Origin: Muscardinus avellanarius
Taxonomy: Eukaryota; Chordata; Mammalia; Rodentia; Gliridae
Direction: 5' to 3'
DNA length: 64,000 bases
Assembly: GCA_963383645.1 (NCBI GenBank)
Contig: OY726561.1
Span: 137,695,227 to 137,759,226 of the forward strand
Shown here one piece after another: positions 30,158-39,136 of the stretch (position 1 is the stretch's first letter; every line of letters begins with the position of its first letter). Under the pieces are notes generated by a model that was not told the origin of the DNA, did no database searches, and worked only from the letters and a program-made list of their open reading frames with translations. A program made the position numbers and the translations under genes.

Positions 30158-30262
30158 CAGCGTCACGAACTTCAGCTCTCGGGCCAGCACTGCGGGGCCC
30201 AGCCCCAGGCAGAGCAGCAGCCAGCCCAGGGCCGCGCGGACCCGGACGGAGCCCGAGTCCAT
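30158..30262 (-). CDS. ACP3: ACP3 exon 1: start codon and signal peptide
   Basis: The start codon is at 30262-30260 in the context cggcATGG (G at +4). The coding part is 105 bases, 35 codons, ending GTGACGCTG before the donor gtgagtctg. The first 27 residues are a signal peptide: a short polar and basic n-region (M-D-S-G-S-V-R-V-R), a leucine-rich core (A-L-G-W-L-L-L-C-L-G-L-G) and a P-A-V-L-A cleavage end. The mature enzyme should start R-E-L-K-F-V-T-L, closely matching the human start K-E-L-K-F-V-T-L. The human signal peptide is longer (32 residues) and differs in sequence. Confidence 0.95.
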
Positions 30263-30420
30263 GCCGGAGCGGCGGGAGCTGGGTCCAGGCTCCACTCCCC
30301 AGCGTCGGAGGGAAGGTATTTAATAGAGGGGTTGCCTGGGAGGCGGGGCCGCACTCATAAATAGTAAGATGTCCAGGAAGCTTGGGCGGAGCTTTGCATT
30401 TAAATAATGTCTCCTAATTT
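30263..30420 (-). promoter_or_regulatory. ACP3 5' flank: TATA-like boxes and GC box
   Basis: On the minus strand a TTAAATA box lies at 30317-30323, about 55 bases before the ATG, and could set a short 5' UTR. Further upstream are a CCCCGCCTCC GC box (about 30341-30350), a CTATTTATGAG block (about 30354-30364) and an octamer-like ATGCAAAG (30393-30400). The region from about 30040 to 30360 is GC-rich with frequent CpG. The transcription start is not visible from sequence alone. Confidence 0.5.
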
Positions 30421-30606
30421 CGGCCAGGGTCACAGTGTCCTTTATCGTATTTAGAACCCTGAGGCTCACCCCAGGGAAATCACTGTTGCTCAAGAGATTA
30501 TAGGATAGTTTGCAATCTTTTCTTTTCTTGTTTGCAGTCTTTTTCTTTCCTTCATTCCTTTCCTCCCTCCCTCCCTCCTCCTTTCCTTCCTTCCTTCTCT
30601 TTCTCT
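30421..30606. other. Upstream sequence ending in a pyrimidine-rich tract
   Basis: Nothing is recognised up to 30535. A ctttcctt/ccctccctcc tract runs from 30537 to 30606. Confidence 0.6.
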
Positions 30607-30635
30607 TGTGCTGAGGACTGAGCCCAGATTTTAAA

Positions 30636-30668
<33 letters not shown>

Positions 30669-30868
30669 TGCGGTAATGGAACCCAGGAGCATACTACCTC
30701 CAAGCTATACCCCCCACCAGCCCTATTATTTTATTCCTTACTTTGAAACAGGGTCTCACTAAGATTCAGAGCGCCTCACTGAATAGCTGAGGTTGGTTGC
30801 AAACCTGAGATCCTCCTGTCTCAGCCTCCCAAGTATTAGGATTACAAGTGTGCCCTACGGTGCCCGGC
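30607..30868 (-). mobile_element. B1-dID SINE, minus, with (ATTT)n tail
   Basis: A SINE scrap (gtgctgaggactgagcccag, 30607-30628) and an attt array lead into gcggtaatggaacccaggag and end acggtgcccggct. Confidence 0.88.
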
Positions 30869-30879
30869 TATCTTTTTCT

Positions 30880-31042
30880 TTCCTTGCACTGAGGATTAAA
30901 CCCAAGGGCATTCTAGCTTCAAAGCTAAAACTCCCAGCCCTTTTTGAAACTGGATCTTGCTAAATTGCTGAGGCTGGCCTTGAACCTATGATCCTCTGGT
31001 CTCAAGAGCTGGGGTTATAGGCCTGTGCTACCACACCTGCCT
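30880..31042 (-). mobile_element. B1-dID SINE, minus
   Basis: It runs from ttgcactgaggattaaaccc to ctaccacacctgcctgg; probably the same outer copy as the scrap at 30607. Confidence 0.85.
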
Positions 31043-31299
31043 GGTTTTCCTTATCTTTTCTTTAGATAGATTATGATAGTGTTGATTTGTGGCTGTCACA
31101 AGAGAAGGGTCTACTTTGACTGTAGAAGAGTTAGGCCAGCAATAGTTTACTCTTGGGAATCCACAGTTCTAGGAAGAAAAATCTGGAAGGAACTGACATG
31201 TATTTATATGTTTGCCAAACATGTTTTTTTCTTTCTTTCTTTCCTTCCCTCTCTCTTTTCCTTCTTTCTTTCTTTCCTTCATCTTTCTTTCTTTCCTTC
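31043..31299. other. Intergenic sequence, nothing recognised
   Basis: No gene seen. A tttc/ttcc-rich tail begins near 31225. Confidence 0.5.
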
Positions 31300-31443
31300 T
31301 TTTTGTGGTACCAAGGATAGAACCCAGGGGCATTCTACTTTTAAGCTATACTCCCAGCCCTATTTTTATTTTGAAACAGGATCTTTCTAAGTTTCTAAGG
31401 CTGGCCTCCAACCTGCAATCCTCCTGTCTTAGCCTCCCAAGTA

Positions 31444-31447
31444 CTAG
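31444..31447 (+). repeat. Provirus target site duplication, left (CTAG)
   Basis: ctag at 31444-31447 is repeated at 39137-39140. Four bases is the usual spacing for gammaretroviral integration. Confidence 0.85.
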
Positions 31448-31642
31448 TGTGCTAAGGTGAGCCCAGGCCTTAGCTTCAGTAACGCCATGATGTTACCCTA
31501 GCCGACCCCAAGGAACTAATGTTCGCAGTCAGAGAAAAAGGATCACCAGGTGCCTTGCTAGTCACGCATAACTGCCTGCTTGGCTTCTGTAACTCCTGCG
31601 AGCAACAAAGGCCCTTAGGAACTTTCTGTCCTTAAAACAATC

Positions 31643-31846
31643 TGGGTGTGGTGGCACACGCTTGTAATCCCTGTGCTTGGGAGGCGGAGACAGGAGGATC
31701 GTGCAGGTTTGAAGCCAGCCTCAGGTGGCTTAAGAGACCCTGTCTCCAAATAAAATATAAAATAGGTCTGGGAGTGTAGCCCAGAGGTAGAGGGCCCCTG
31801 GGTTCCATCCCCAGTACCACCAAAAAAAAAAAAAAAATAAATAAAT
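31643..31846 (+). mobile_element. B1-dID SINE inside the 5' LTR
   Basis: It runs from ctgggtgtggtggcacacgc to ccatccccagtaccacc, with a poly-A/aaat tail. aaaacaat is duplicated at both ends. Confidence 0.93.
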
Positions 31847-31983
31847 AAAACAATCGGAAGGTGGACAATAGAAGAAACAGACATGGGTTGTTAAGCTGCT
31901 GCACACGGCTATTCTTGGCATCTGTACTTTCTGTACTGTACTTTTCGACTTGCACACTGGCTGAAATAAAATGTTGGGGATTG

Positions 31984-32397
31984 TGCTTTTTTTTTTTTTT
32001 TTTGCAGTACTGGGGATGACACCCAGGGGCATTGTGCCTCTGAGCTACACCCCCAGCCCTATTTGTTAATCTTTCTTTTTTTGGTGGTACTGAGGTTCCT
32101 GGAAACCCTTCTACCTCCGGGCTACACTCCCAGATCTATTTTTATATTTTTATTTGGAAATAGGGTCTCTTAAGCCAGAGAGGTTGGCTTCGAACCGGCG
32201 CGATCCTCCTGTCTCCGCCTCCCGTGGGGATTACAAGCGTGCGCCACCACGCCTGGCAATCTTTCTATTTTTTGAAACAGGGCCTCACTGAGTTGCGGAG
32301 GGCCTCACTGAGTAGCTGAGGTAGGCCGCAAACCGCGATCCTTCGGTCTCAGCCGCCTGAATGCTGGTATCACAAGCGTGCGCCACCTCGCCTGGCC
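31984..32397 (-). mobile_element. B1-dID SINE, minus, inside the 5' LTR, itself split
   Basis: The outer pieces are 31984-32075 and 32258-32397; aatctttct is duplicated where the inner copy entered. Confidence 0.92.
32076..32257 (-). mobile_element. B1-dID SINE, young short subtype, minus, nested
   Basis: It has ggttcctggaaacccttcta and ends caccacgcctggc. It lies within a SINE within the LTR. Confidence 0.92.
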
Positions 32398-32440
32398 TGG
32401 GGGTCCTGCATTCTATGGGAACCTAAACTATTCATTCCTG

Positions 32441-32631
32441 AGCTTGTGGGGTTTTGTTTGTTTGTTTATTTGTTTGTTTTGATTGAAACCAGGGACGTTT
32501 ATCTCTGAACTGTACCCCCAGTCCTAATTTTTTATTCTTTATTTTGAAACAGGGTCTCACTAAGTGGCGGAGGTCCTCACTGTCTCCGCCTCCCAAGCAC
32601 GGGGATTACAAGCGAGCACCACAACCATGGG
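32441..32631 (-). mobile_element. B1-dID SINE, minus, inside the 5' LTR, with (TTTG)n tail
   Basis: It contains gattgaaaccagggacgttt to ccacaaccatgggc. cctgagcttgt is duplicated at both ends. Part of the middle is deleted. Confidence 0.9.
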
Positions 32632-32791
32632 CCTGAGCTTGTAGTTTCGACATATAAAAGGAGCCCTGAGAAACAGCCCAGGGATGTACTCAGGACTAAA
32701 CACCCTGCAGTGTAGTCACTGGCAAATAAAGACTTTCTATTTGACTTCAGCTAAGTCTGAGCGGTCCTCTTGGCAGTCACTCTGTAACATT

Positions 32792-32811
32792 TAGAGGCCT
32801 CAGTGAGATCT
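32792..32811 (+). other. Primer binding site, tRNA-Thr-like
   Basis: The 20 bases starting two bases after the LTR end read tagaggcctcagtgagatct. They match the complement of the 3' end of tRNA-Thr(UGU) except for about four positions, all transitions. This is an inference from remembered tRNA sequence. Confidence 0.6.
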
Positions 32812-32996
32812 CCAGAGACTTTGACTCCAGGCTTCTGGGGCATCATGGTCCCAAAGGCCAGGTCCGAGGGCGCTAGACGACACTGAAGGACTTCTAGGGG
32901 ACGCGCCACCTGAGACGTGCCAGGGCCTCAAGAGACCCACTTTTGACTCCTTGGCCTCTGGCAGGACAGAAGGGGACCCATCTAAATTAACATCTA

Positions 32997-33670
32997 GCTG
33001 GGCTTGGTGGTGCACGCTTGTAATCCCAGTACTTGGGAGGCTGAGACAGGAGGATCGCAGCTCACGGACAGCCTCAGCTACTTAATGAAACCCTGTTTCA
33101 AAATAAAGAATAAAAATTAAAGAAATGCACAGATGCTGCAGCCAGCTAGTTATCACTCTGAGGACAAAGCAGACATGCAAAGAAGGGCTTGGAGCAGTAA
33201 AGCCCCGACTGCTCTACACCTGCAGATGGCATCGCTGGACTCAACCGCGGCATAATTCTTTGTTATCTAAGTCGCTGAGTTTTCTATTATTCACCGAGCA
33301 CCTTGAGAGTCTCGATTTGTACTTTAACATTTACCACAAGCTTTCTCACAAAATCACTTAATTTGTAAAATTTCTAAAGCATTAGGGAAGCAGGATAATA
33401 AGATGGCTTTTTATTATCTACGGTCAATTACTAGCTTAAAGGAAGAAAGACACTAAAAATCTCCACAATTTGTCATTTTCCCAAATTTATGTCCCTGGCA
33501 CAATCTTAGGTTTTGATATACACATTATCTGTTTCTCAACAACCTGATTAAAATTACAAATTCTACAAATGAAAAAAAAAAGAATAAAAATTAGGGCTGA
33601 GGGTGTAGCTTGGAGGTAGAATGTCTACTCCTGGGTTCCATGCCTAGTATCTCCAAAAAAAAAAAAAAAA
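32997..33670 (+). mobile_element. B1-dID SINE in the provirus leader, split by a retrocopy
   Basis: The left half is 32997-33119 and the ID half is about 33594-33645 with a poly-A tail. The target duplication aaattaacatcta is perfect (32984-32996 and 33671-33683). Confidence 0.95.
33120..33578 (+). pseudogene. Retrocopy of an unidentified polyadenylated RNA
   Basis: About 459 bases are flanked by a perfect 15-base duplication, aaagaataaaaatta, at 33105-33119 and 33579-33593. The right end is an A run, preceded at about 30 bases by an ATTAAA signal. These are the hallmarks of L1-mediated retroposition of an mRNA or lncRNA 3' end. The sequence holds a 78-codon open frame (33125-33361) that I do not recognise. 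The body is not a SINE and does not match the provirus. The parent gene is unknown. Confidence 0.85.
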
Positions 33671-33957
33671 AAATTAACATCTAAAAGAAAGTCATCTGAG
33701 TCTGAAATCCTCCAGAGGTGAGTGAATCTGGAAACGGGCACCCGTCAGGATGGACACTTCAGGGGAGGCTGGACGCAGACGCTGACCTGTTGTCCAGGGA
33801 TCCATGAAGGACGTCCCCAGCCCTCTGGAACCTCTATTAAGAGGTTCGGCCTGGGAGAGAGTGATCAACCGTCTGTGCTGTCCAGCGTCTTTGTCTTCGT
33901 CTGCTGTCTGTCTTGTTACTAATGTTAACTCTTCTGATTAGGATAAGTAAAATTCTA

Positions 33958-35190
33958 AATGGCCAAGATACGGGGCTGGGAAACAATTGCCCCAAGACCC
34001 CCCTGAAATGCATGATAAGACACTTGGAAGATGGTTTCCGGGCTGGAAGTGATTATGGAATTCGCTTCTCAGGCGGGAACTCCAAACATTCCGTGAAATC
34101 GATTGGCCTTCATCTGACGTGGGCTGGCTGGGTGAGGGAACTCTAGGCCTGGAAACCACGTGAGCTGTTAGGAATGTGGTCACGGAAAACCCTGGGCACC
34201 AGACCAGTTCCCCCACGCTGATCGTTGGCTATTTCTCCTCCAGCACCCACCCCCGTGGCTTTAGGTTTGTGTCTTCTGCCTCAGGAACCGAGTCCTTCTA
34301 ATGAAGCTAGTATCAGCCAGGAAGCAGAAGAATCCGGGTTTCCCACCTCTGCTGGAGGACCTTGCTATTCCCCCACCGTATGTTCCAGATTGTCCCCTAT
34401 CCCCACCTGCATCTGGGGGATCCTTGGGCGAGAACTCCATGTCCTGGACCGCCAGTCTCTCTCCCCACCTCATACCTGAGGCGGCTCCCCGTGTGGGGGT
34501 GCACAACAAGAGCTTGGCCTGCTCTGGCCTCTGTGAAGCCCCCCCGGGAGAGCTGAACTATGGAGCAACAGGCAGGGCCACCGCCCTTTCACGGTCTATG
34601 TTCGATCCCAAATCCTCCTTTTTCTGAGAAGCCACAGGGACTCATTAGTCTCCTTGAGACTTTTTTCTATCCCCATCAGCCCACCTGGGATGACTGCCAA
34701 CAGCTCATGGCAGAGGAGAGGGATAAAAATAAACTGGAAAGTAAGAAACTTGCCCCAGGACCAGGAAATGCCTCTCTGCCAGACAGTGAGGTGCGGATTA
34801 AACATGTGTTCCCATCCCAGAAGCCTGACTGGGGCCCCAACTTGCACAGAGGTAAGGAGAATTTGGAAAACGATCGCCAGTTATTACTGCGAGGCGTAAG
34901 AGTGGGAGCCAGGAGACCCAGAAACCTCTCTAAGGTCAGTGAGATCATACACAATCCCCAGGAGTTTCCCTCTGGGTTCCTGGAGCATCTCCAGAAGACT
35001 TACCATGTTTTCATTCCGATAGACCCGGACGCTCCAGAAAACCAGTGAGCTATTAATATTGCCTTTGGAACTCAGTTGGACCCAGACATAAGAAAGAAGT
35101 TACAAAAGTTAGAAGGGGTTGAGAGTATGAATAGGTCCAAGTTGTTAGAGATAGCCCAAAAAGTATTTCATAATAGGGATTCAAGAGAGA
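33958..35190 (+). pseudogene. Provirus gag remnant (MA, p12, CA)
   Basis: The matrix-like start is at about 33958-34145, where the initiator codon has been lost to a small change. A PPPY late-domain motif is at 34370-34381 in a proline-rich p12-like segment. The capsid follows from about 34500, with a 162-codon frame (34560-35048) that contains a major homology region-like helix near 34935-35010. A stop at 35046-35048 and several frame changes break it. Capsid-like sequence continues in frame past the stop to about 35190, where a SINE has inserted. Confidence 0.85.
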
Positions 35191-35197
35191 AAAAAGA

Positions 35198-35412
35198 AGC
35201 TGGGCGCGGTGGCGGACGCTTGTAATCCCAGCATTCGGGAGGCTGAAACCAGAGGATCGCAGTTCATGGACAGCTTCAGCCACTTAGGCCCTTCGCAACT
35301 CAGTGAGACGCTGTTTAAAAAAATAGAAAGACTAAAAACATAGGGCTGAGAGGTACAATGCCCCTGGGTTCCAGTCTCAGTACTTCAGAGATAGATAGAT
35401 AGATAGATAGAG
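35198..35412 (+). mobile_element. B1-dID SINE inside gag, with (GATA)n tail
   Basis: It runs from gctgggcgcggtggcggacg to ccagtctcagtacttc and a gata array. agagagaaaa occurs at both ends. Confidence 0.92.
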
Positions 35413-35419
35413 AGAGAAA

Positions 35420-35810
35420 AGATTGGCTAGGGTGGTGGTGGCCACTGCCAGAGAGATTGGAGGGAGACACTGGCCAGCCACCAAAACCAGAAGAAGGAGA
35501 CTTAAAAAGGATCAATGTACTATTGCAAGCCAAGAGGTCATTGGAACAATGCCCTCAGAGAGGCAAAGAGGAGGACAAATGCCTGTCTTCAACCTCAAAA
35601 AAAGACCGAAAGGGCCAGGACTCCATCCCCTTAAGGCCCTAGGAGCCCATGGTAAAAGTAAATGCTGGGAGCCTCCTATTTGTTTCCTGATAGATAGAGG
35701 AGCAGCTGTCTCAGTACCCGAAAAACCCCTCAGATCCCTCAACCAGCAGCGGATGCCGGTCCAGGGGGCCCCAGGAAAGATCGCACAGAGGTAACAATTT
35801 GGTCCAGTCC
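35420..35810 (+). pseudogene. Provirus NC and protease remnant
   Basis: A nucleocapsid zinc-knuckle trace near 35510-35565 keeps a C, then Y-C-K-P-R-G-H-W, but is frameshifted and has lost the last cysteine. The protease follows, with L-I-D-R-G-A-A-V-S-V at 35687-35716. The usual Thr or Ser after the catalytic Asp is Arg, so it would be inactive. The remnant ends where a large deletion joins it to RNase H. Confidence 0.8.
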
Positions 35811-35814
35811 ATCA

Positions 35815-36190
35815 GATCAGACCTGATGGATGTCCCCTTGGCTGATGTGGACGAGATACTGTAGGTACTGTACACAGATGGAAGCAGCTTTGTCCAGGAT
35901 GGAGCCAGGTATGCGAGGATAGGACACCACCTGGGCCCAGTCCATCAGCCAAGGAACATCTACACAAGAAGCTGAACTCATAGCCCTGATCCAGGTGCTC
36001 TGCTGGGGAAAAGGAAAGGCTATCACTGCCTACACCAACAGCCAATATGCCTTTGCAATGGCCCATGTACATGGGGCTCTAAACCAGGGGAGAGGACTCC
36101 TCATGTCTGCAGGCAAAAAAAAAAAAAAAAAAAAAAAGGTGAAATTTTGGCTCGGTTAGAGGCAATTTGGCTTCCCCCAAGGTAGCCATT
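35815..36190 (+). pseudogene. Provirus RNase H remnant
   Basis: The catalytic Y-T-D-G-S-S is at 35871-35888. A later Y-T-N-S-Q-Y (36033-36050) has Asn where a catalytic Asp belongs. Frameshifts and stops are present. A pure run of 23 A (36115-36137) interrupts the domain. All of reverse transcriptase is missing between this and protease. Confidence 0.85.
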
Positions 36191-37675
36191 GTGCGTTGCA
36201 AAAGCCATCACTCCAGAGGCAAGAGGCAATCAGGTAGCTAACCATAACCGAGCAGCTCTCGAGGTGGTCCTAGAACCAGCGGGGCCTTTCCAGGTCCTGA
36301 TAGCAATGCCAGAGCTAAGCCTGCCCTTAAATCTTGTATATGCCCCTGAGGAAGGAGCATGCACAAAGCAGGAAGGGGCAATCAGAAACAGAGAGGAGTG
36401 ATGGATTCTCCCTGACAGAAGACCTGGCATCCCTGCTGCCTTGGGAAGAGAGCTAATAGCCACCTCCACCAGACATCTTACCAAGGGGCAAGAAACACCA
36501 GTGAACTTCTCAGACCCAGGTATGATATCCCTAAACTGGACCTGATGGTAAAAGACCTGGTCTCCAGATGCCCCACTTGTACACAGGTGAACCAAACAGG
36601 GACATCAGATCCTGCTTAGAGTCTGTGCCCAGAGAAATATGCCTGGTAGACATTAGGAACTGGACTTTACTGAGATACAACCAACCACATATGGTTACAG
36701 ATACTTGCTGGTGGTGTGGACACTTTCACCGTATGGGTAGAGACATTTCCCACACACAAAGCGAGACCACTGCCATCATCACTAAAATGGTAGTTCAGGA
36801 GATAACTCCTAGGTTTGGGTTGCCCCTCACCTTGGGTTCTGACAATGGCCCACCTTTATGACTACCATCTCTCAAAATTTGGCAAAGGCTTTAAATATTG
36901 ATTGGAAATTACATTGTGTTTACAGGCCCCAAAGTTCAGGACAGGTAAACAAATGAATAAGACTCTTTAAAAAAGTTTGGACTAGCCGGGCGTGGTGGCA
37001 CATGCTTGTAATCCCCTTGCTTGGGAGGCGGAGATAGGAGGATCGCACAGGTTCGAAGCCAGCCTTGCTGGCTTAAGAGACCCTGTTTCCAAATAAAATT
37101 ATAAAAAAAAAAATAGGTCTGGGAGTGTAGCCCGGAGGTAGGAGGGTTTCCAGGAACCCCAGTACCACCACACATACAAAAAAAAATTGGGACTAAATTA
37201 GTCACTAAAACCGATGAGAGTTGGGTCAGTCTCCTTCCCTTTGCCCTCCTGTGGGCACCCCATATTGGAAAAGGCTCACTCCTTATAAAATAATGTTTGG
37301 AAGACCTCCACTGCTCCTTCCGAAGCTTAGGAACATGCAACATCTGAGATAACTAATCACTTTCTCCTCAAGTCCCTACAGGCTCTAGGAGAGACTCGGC
37401 AGGCTGTCTACCACCTGTGGTTAAGGTGTATACCTCCCCATGGCTCATCTGAACCAGCACACCATTATCAGCCCAGTGACCTGATGTGGACTAAAAGGAT
37501 TCCTACCCAGACATTGGAGCCTACTTGGAAAGGCCCATATGTTGTAATCCTCACGACTCCAACAGCAGTAAAGGTAGCTGGCATCACCTCCTGGACTCAA
37601 AACTCAAAGAAGTCAGAGAAGACGGTGAACAATGGACTGTCTCCCATACCCCAAACCCACCAAAGATAAGACTTC
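36190..37675 (+). pseudogene. Provirus integrase remnant, split by a SINE
   Basis: The N-terminal zinc domain keeps C-P-T-C at 36569-36580. The core keeps R-F-G-L-P and S-D-N-G-P, with the Asp codon at 36841-36843. After the SINE at 36983-37178, the C-terminal part includes W-K-G-P-Y-V-V (about 37523-37545). Multiple stops and frameshifts are seen. Confidence 0.87.
36983..37185 (+). mobile_element. B1-dID SINE, young short subtype, inside integrase
   Basis: It runs from agccgggcgtggtggcacat to gtttccaggaaccccagtacc. A ttggacta/ttgggacta duplication flanks it. Confidence 0.92.
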
Positions 37676-37781
37676 CCCAGGTATCCCTAGCCTTCTCCTC
37701 ACCCTCTCTGGGTACCTCCTTTTCCCTGGAGGACAGAGATTCTCCCACCGTCCTCCAACCTGAAATTGGGAATTAAGAAAG

Positions 37782-38490
37782 ATGGGGAATGGAAAACTAA
37801 CTTCTAGTAAGTATAACATTAGTTTGCAACTAAGAAAGTTTACTTCTAGGCTCCAGAACAACCTGGTTGGCTTGCTTAAATGGTTTGACCAAATGTGCAA
37901 CTTCCGACGTGGTGGAACAAGAACCCTTTGCATCCTAGTCTATCTCACTCCCCGGGTGTATGTATATCACGGGGCTGAAGGATGGATCCATCTCAACCTG
38001 GATCCAGGACAAGCTAGGAAGAAAAGAGGGGCTGGGGCCATCCTAGTTCCAGTCCTAGTTAGTGGTGGAATAGCTGGGTCTGTGGCCACTGGAACCTCAG
38101 CTTTAATAAGAGGGGATCAGAACTTCTGGGAACTCAGTGCTCAAATTGACACTGACCTAGGACACTTACAGAACTCCTTCTCCAGACTAGAAAGGCAACT
38201 AGATTCCTTGGCAGAGGGGCTACTCCAGAACCGGAGAGGCCTAGATACGAGAAGGCTTCTGTATGGCCCTAAGAGAAACTTGTTGTTTCTATGCCAACCA
38301 GTCAGGGGTACTTTGGGAGAGTTTGGCTTTAGTTAAAAACAGTCTAAAAGAGAGAGAAAAAGCCAGGCTTGCTTCCACGCATTGGTATCAGTCTCTGTCC
38401 TCCTGGTCCCCATGGTCAAGTACTCTAACCACGAATCACAGCCCTAGCTGGCCCACTTCTGCTTCTGCTTCTAGTCATAACAGAAGGACC
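37782..38490 (+). pseudogene. Provirus env remnant (mostly TM)
   Basis: Only the last part of SU remains. A basic R-K-K-R cleavage-type site lies at 38016-38027, followed by a hydrophobic Gly/Ala/Val-rich stretch as in a fusion peptide, then a heptad-rich region and Q-N-R-R-G-L-D at 38226-38246. A frameshift follows directly, and the next cysteines (C-C-F-Y-A) are in another frame (from about 38263). No intact membrane anchor is visible. The 184-codon frame 37782-38336 is the longest open remnant. Confidence 0.87.
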
Positions 38491-38602
38491 CTGCCTAACT
38501 AACTGCCTCATGAGATATGGACGCCAAAGAACTAACTCTGTCAAGCCTCTGGGGCCTCGGGGTCAATACAATCCCCTCTTCCACAATGAGTCCATGATTT
38601 GA

Positions 38603-39136
38603 TGCATGCCTAAAGCGAGCCCAGGCCTTTGCTTCAGTAACGCCATGATGTTACCATAGCCAACCCCAAGTCGCTAATGTTCTTCAGCCTGAGAAATAGG
38701 GCCACCGGGTACCTTGCTAGTCGCGCGTAACTGCCTGTTTGGCTTCCGTAACCCTTGCTTAGCTCGCACCTGCAGAGAAGCAAAGGCCCTTAGAAACTTT
38801 CTATCCTTAAAGCAATAAAAAAGTGAAAAATAGAAGGGACTCACGTGGGTTGTTGAGCTCTTGCATAATGCTATTCTTGACCTCTGTGCCTTCTGCTTCA
38901 CTTGCACACCCGCGGAAAGTGTTGGGGATTGTCCATCCTGTGGGAACCTAAACTCTCCACTCCTGAGCTCGTGACTTAGACCTATAAAAGGAGCCCTAAG
39001 AAACAGCTCGGGGCTGCACTCGGAGCTGCACTCAGGACTAAACACCCTGCAGTGTAGTTGCGGCCTGGCTACTAAAGACTTTCTATTCAGCTTAACCTAT
39101 GTCTGAGTGGTCTTCTCTGGTGGTCACGCTGTAACA
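38603..39136 (+). mobile_element. 3' LTR of the provirus
   Basis: It spans 534 bases from tgcatgcctaaagcgagcc to gctgtaaca, free of SINEs. The promoter box ctataaaagg is at 38982-38991; the polyadenylation signal has mutated to actaaa. No clear polypurine tract precedes it. Confidence 0.9.

Larger units (their letters stand above)
900..30262 (-). other. ACP3: ACP3 gene, exons 1-7 of about 10 (5' part), minus strand
   Basis: Prostatic acid phosphatase is a histidine acid phosphatase. It hydrolyses phosphomonoesters, including AMP to adenosine, and acts as a secreted glycoprotein or as a membrane isoform made with an alternative last exon. Seven exons are seen here with lengths 105, 96, 87, 153, 99, 93 and 133, giving 255 codons plus one base of an expected 380 or so. 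Exons 1 to 6 are all phase 0 and multiples of three. The catalytic residues Arg11, His12, Arg15 and Arg79 (mature numbering) are all present. All introns are packed with SINEs; intron 1 alone is about 18.4 kb (11754-30157). In human the gene is transcribed away from CPNE4, so the sequence right of 30262 should be the intergenic region; no CPNE4 exon was recognised. Confidence 0.95.
31448..32789 (+). mobile_element. 5' LTR of the provirus, with three SINE insertion sites
   Basis: It starts tgtgctaaggtgagccc and ends tctgtaaca. Without insertions it is colinear with the 3' LTR. It keeps a catataaaagga promoter box (32651-32662) and an aataaa signal (32725-32730). SINEs occupy 31643-31846, 31984-32397 and about 32441-32631. 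The two LTRs differ at roughly one base in seven or eight by eye, so the insertion is old. Confidence 0.9.
31448..39136 (+). mobile_element. Endogenous gammaretrovirus-like provirus, degenerate
   Basis: Order: 5' LTR, primer binding site, leader, gag, protease, RNase H, integrase, env TM, 3' LTR, with a CTAG target duplication. Reverse transcriptase and most of env SU are deleted. All genes carry stops and frameshifts, and SINEs have inserted in the LTR, leader, gag and integrase. A PPPY motif in gag, a single zinc knuckle and the QNRRGLD motif in env place it in class I (gammaretrovirus-related). It cannot encode a functional virus. Confidence 0.92.

Noticed and set aside
34560..35048. 162-codon open frame as a host gene
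   Set aside because: It carries capsid features and lies in order between gag p12 and nucleocapsid traces within LTR boundaries, so it is a proviral gag remnant.
36115..36137. A second retrocopy tail inside the provirus RNase H region
   Set aside because: The A23 run has no inserted body on its left: RNase H coding similarity continues up to it and resumes after it. Simple expansion of an A run in the coding sequence is the better explanation.
37782..38336. 184-codon open frame as a captured, syncytin-like env gene
   Set aside because: SU is almost wholly deleted, the frame shifts right after the QNRRGLD motif, and no membrane anchor follows in frame. It is a decayed fragment.
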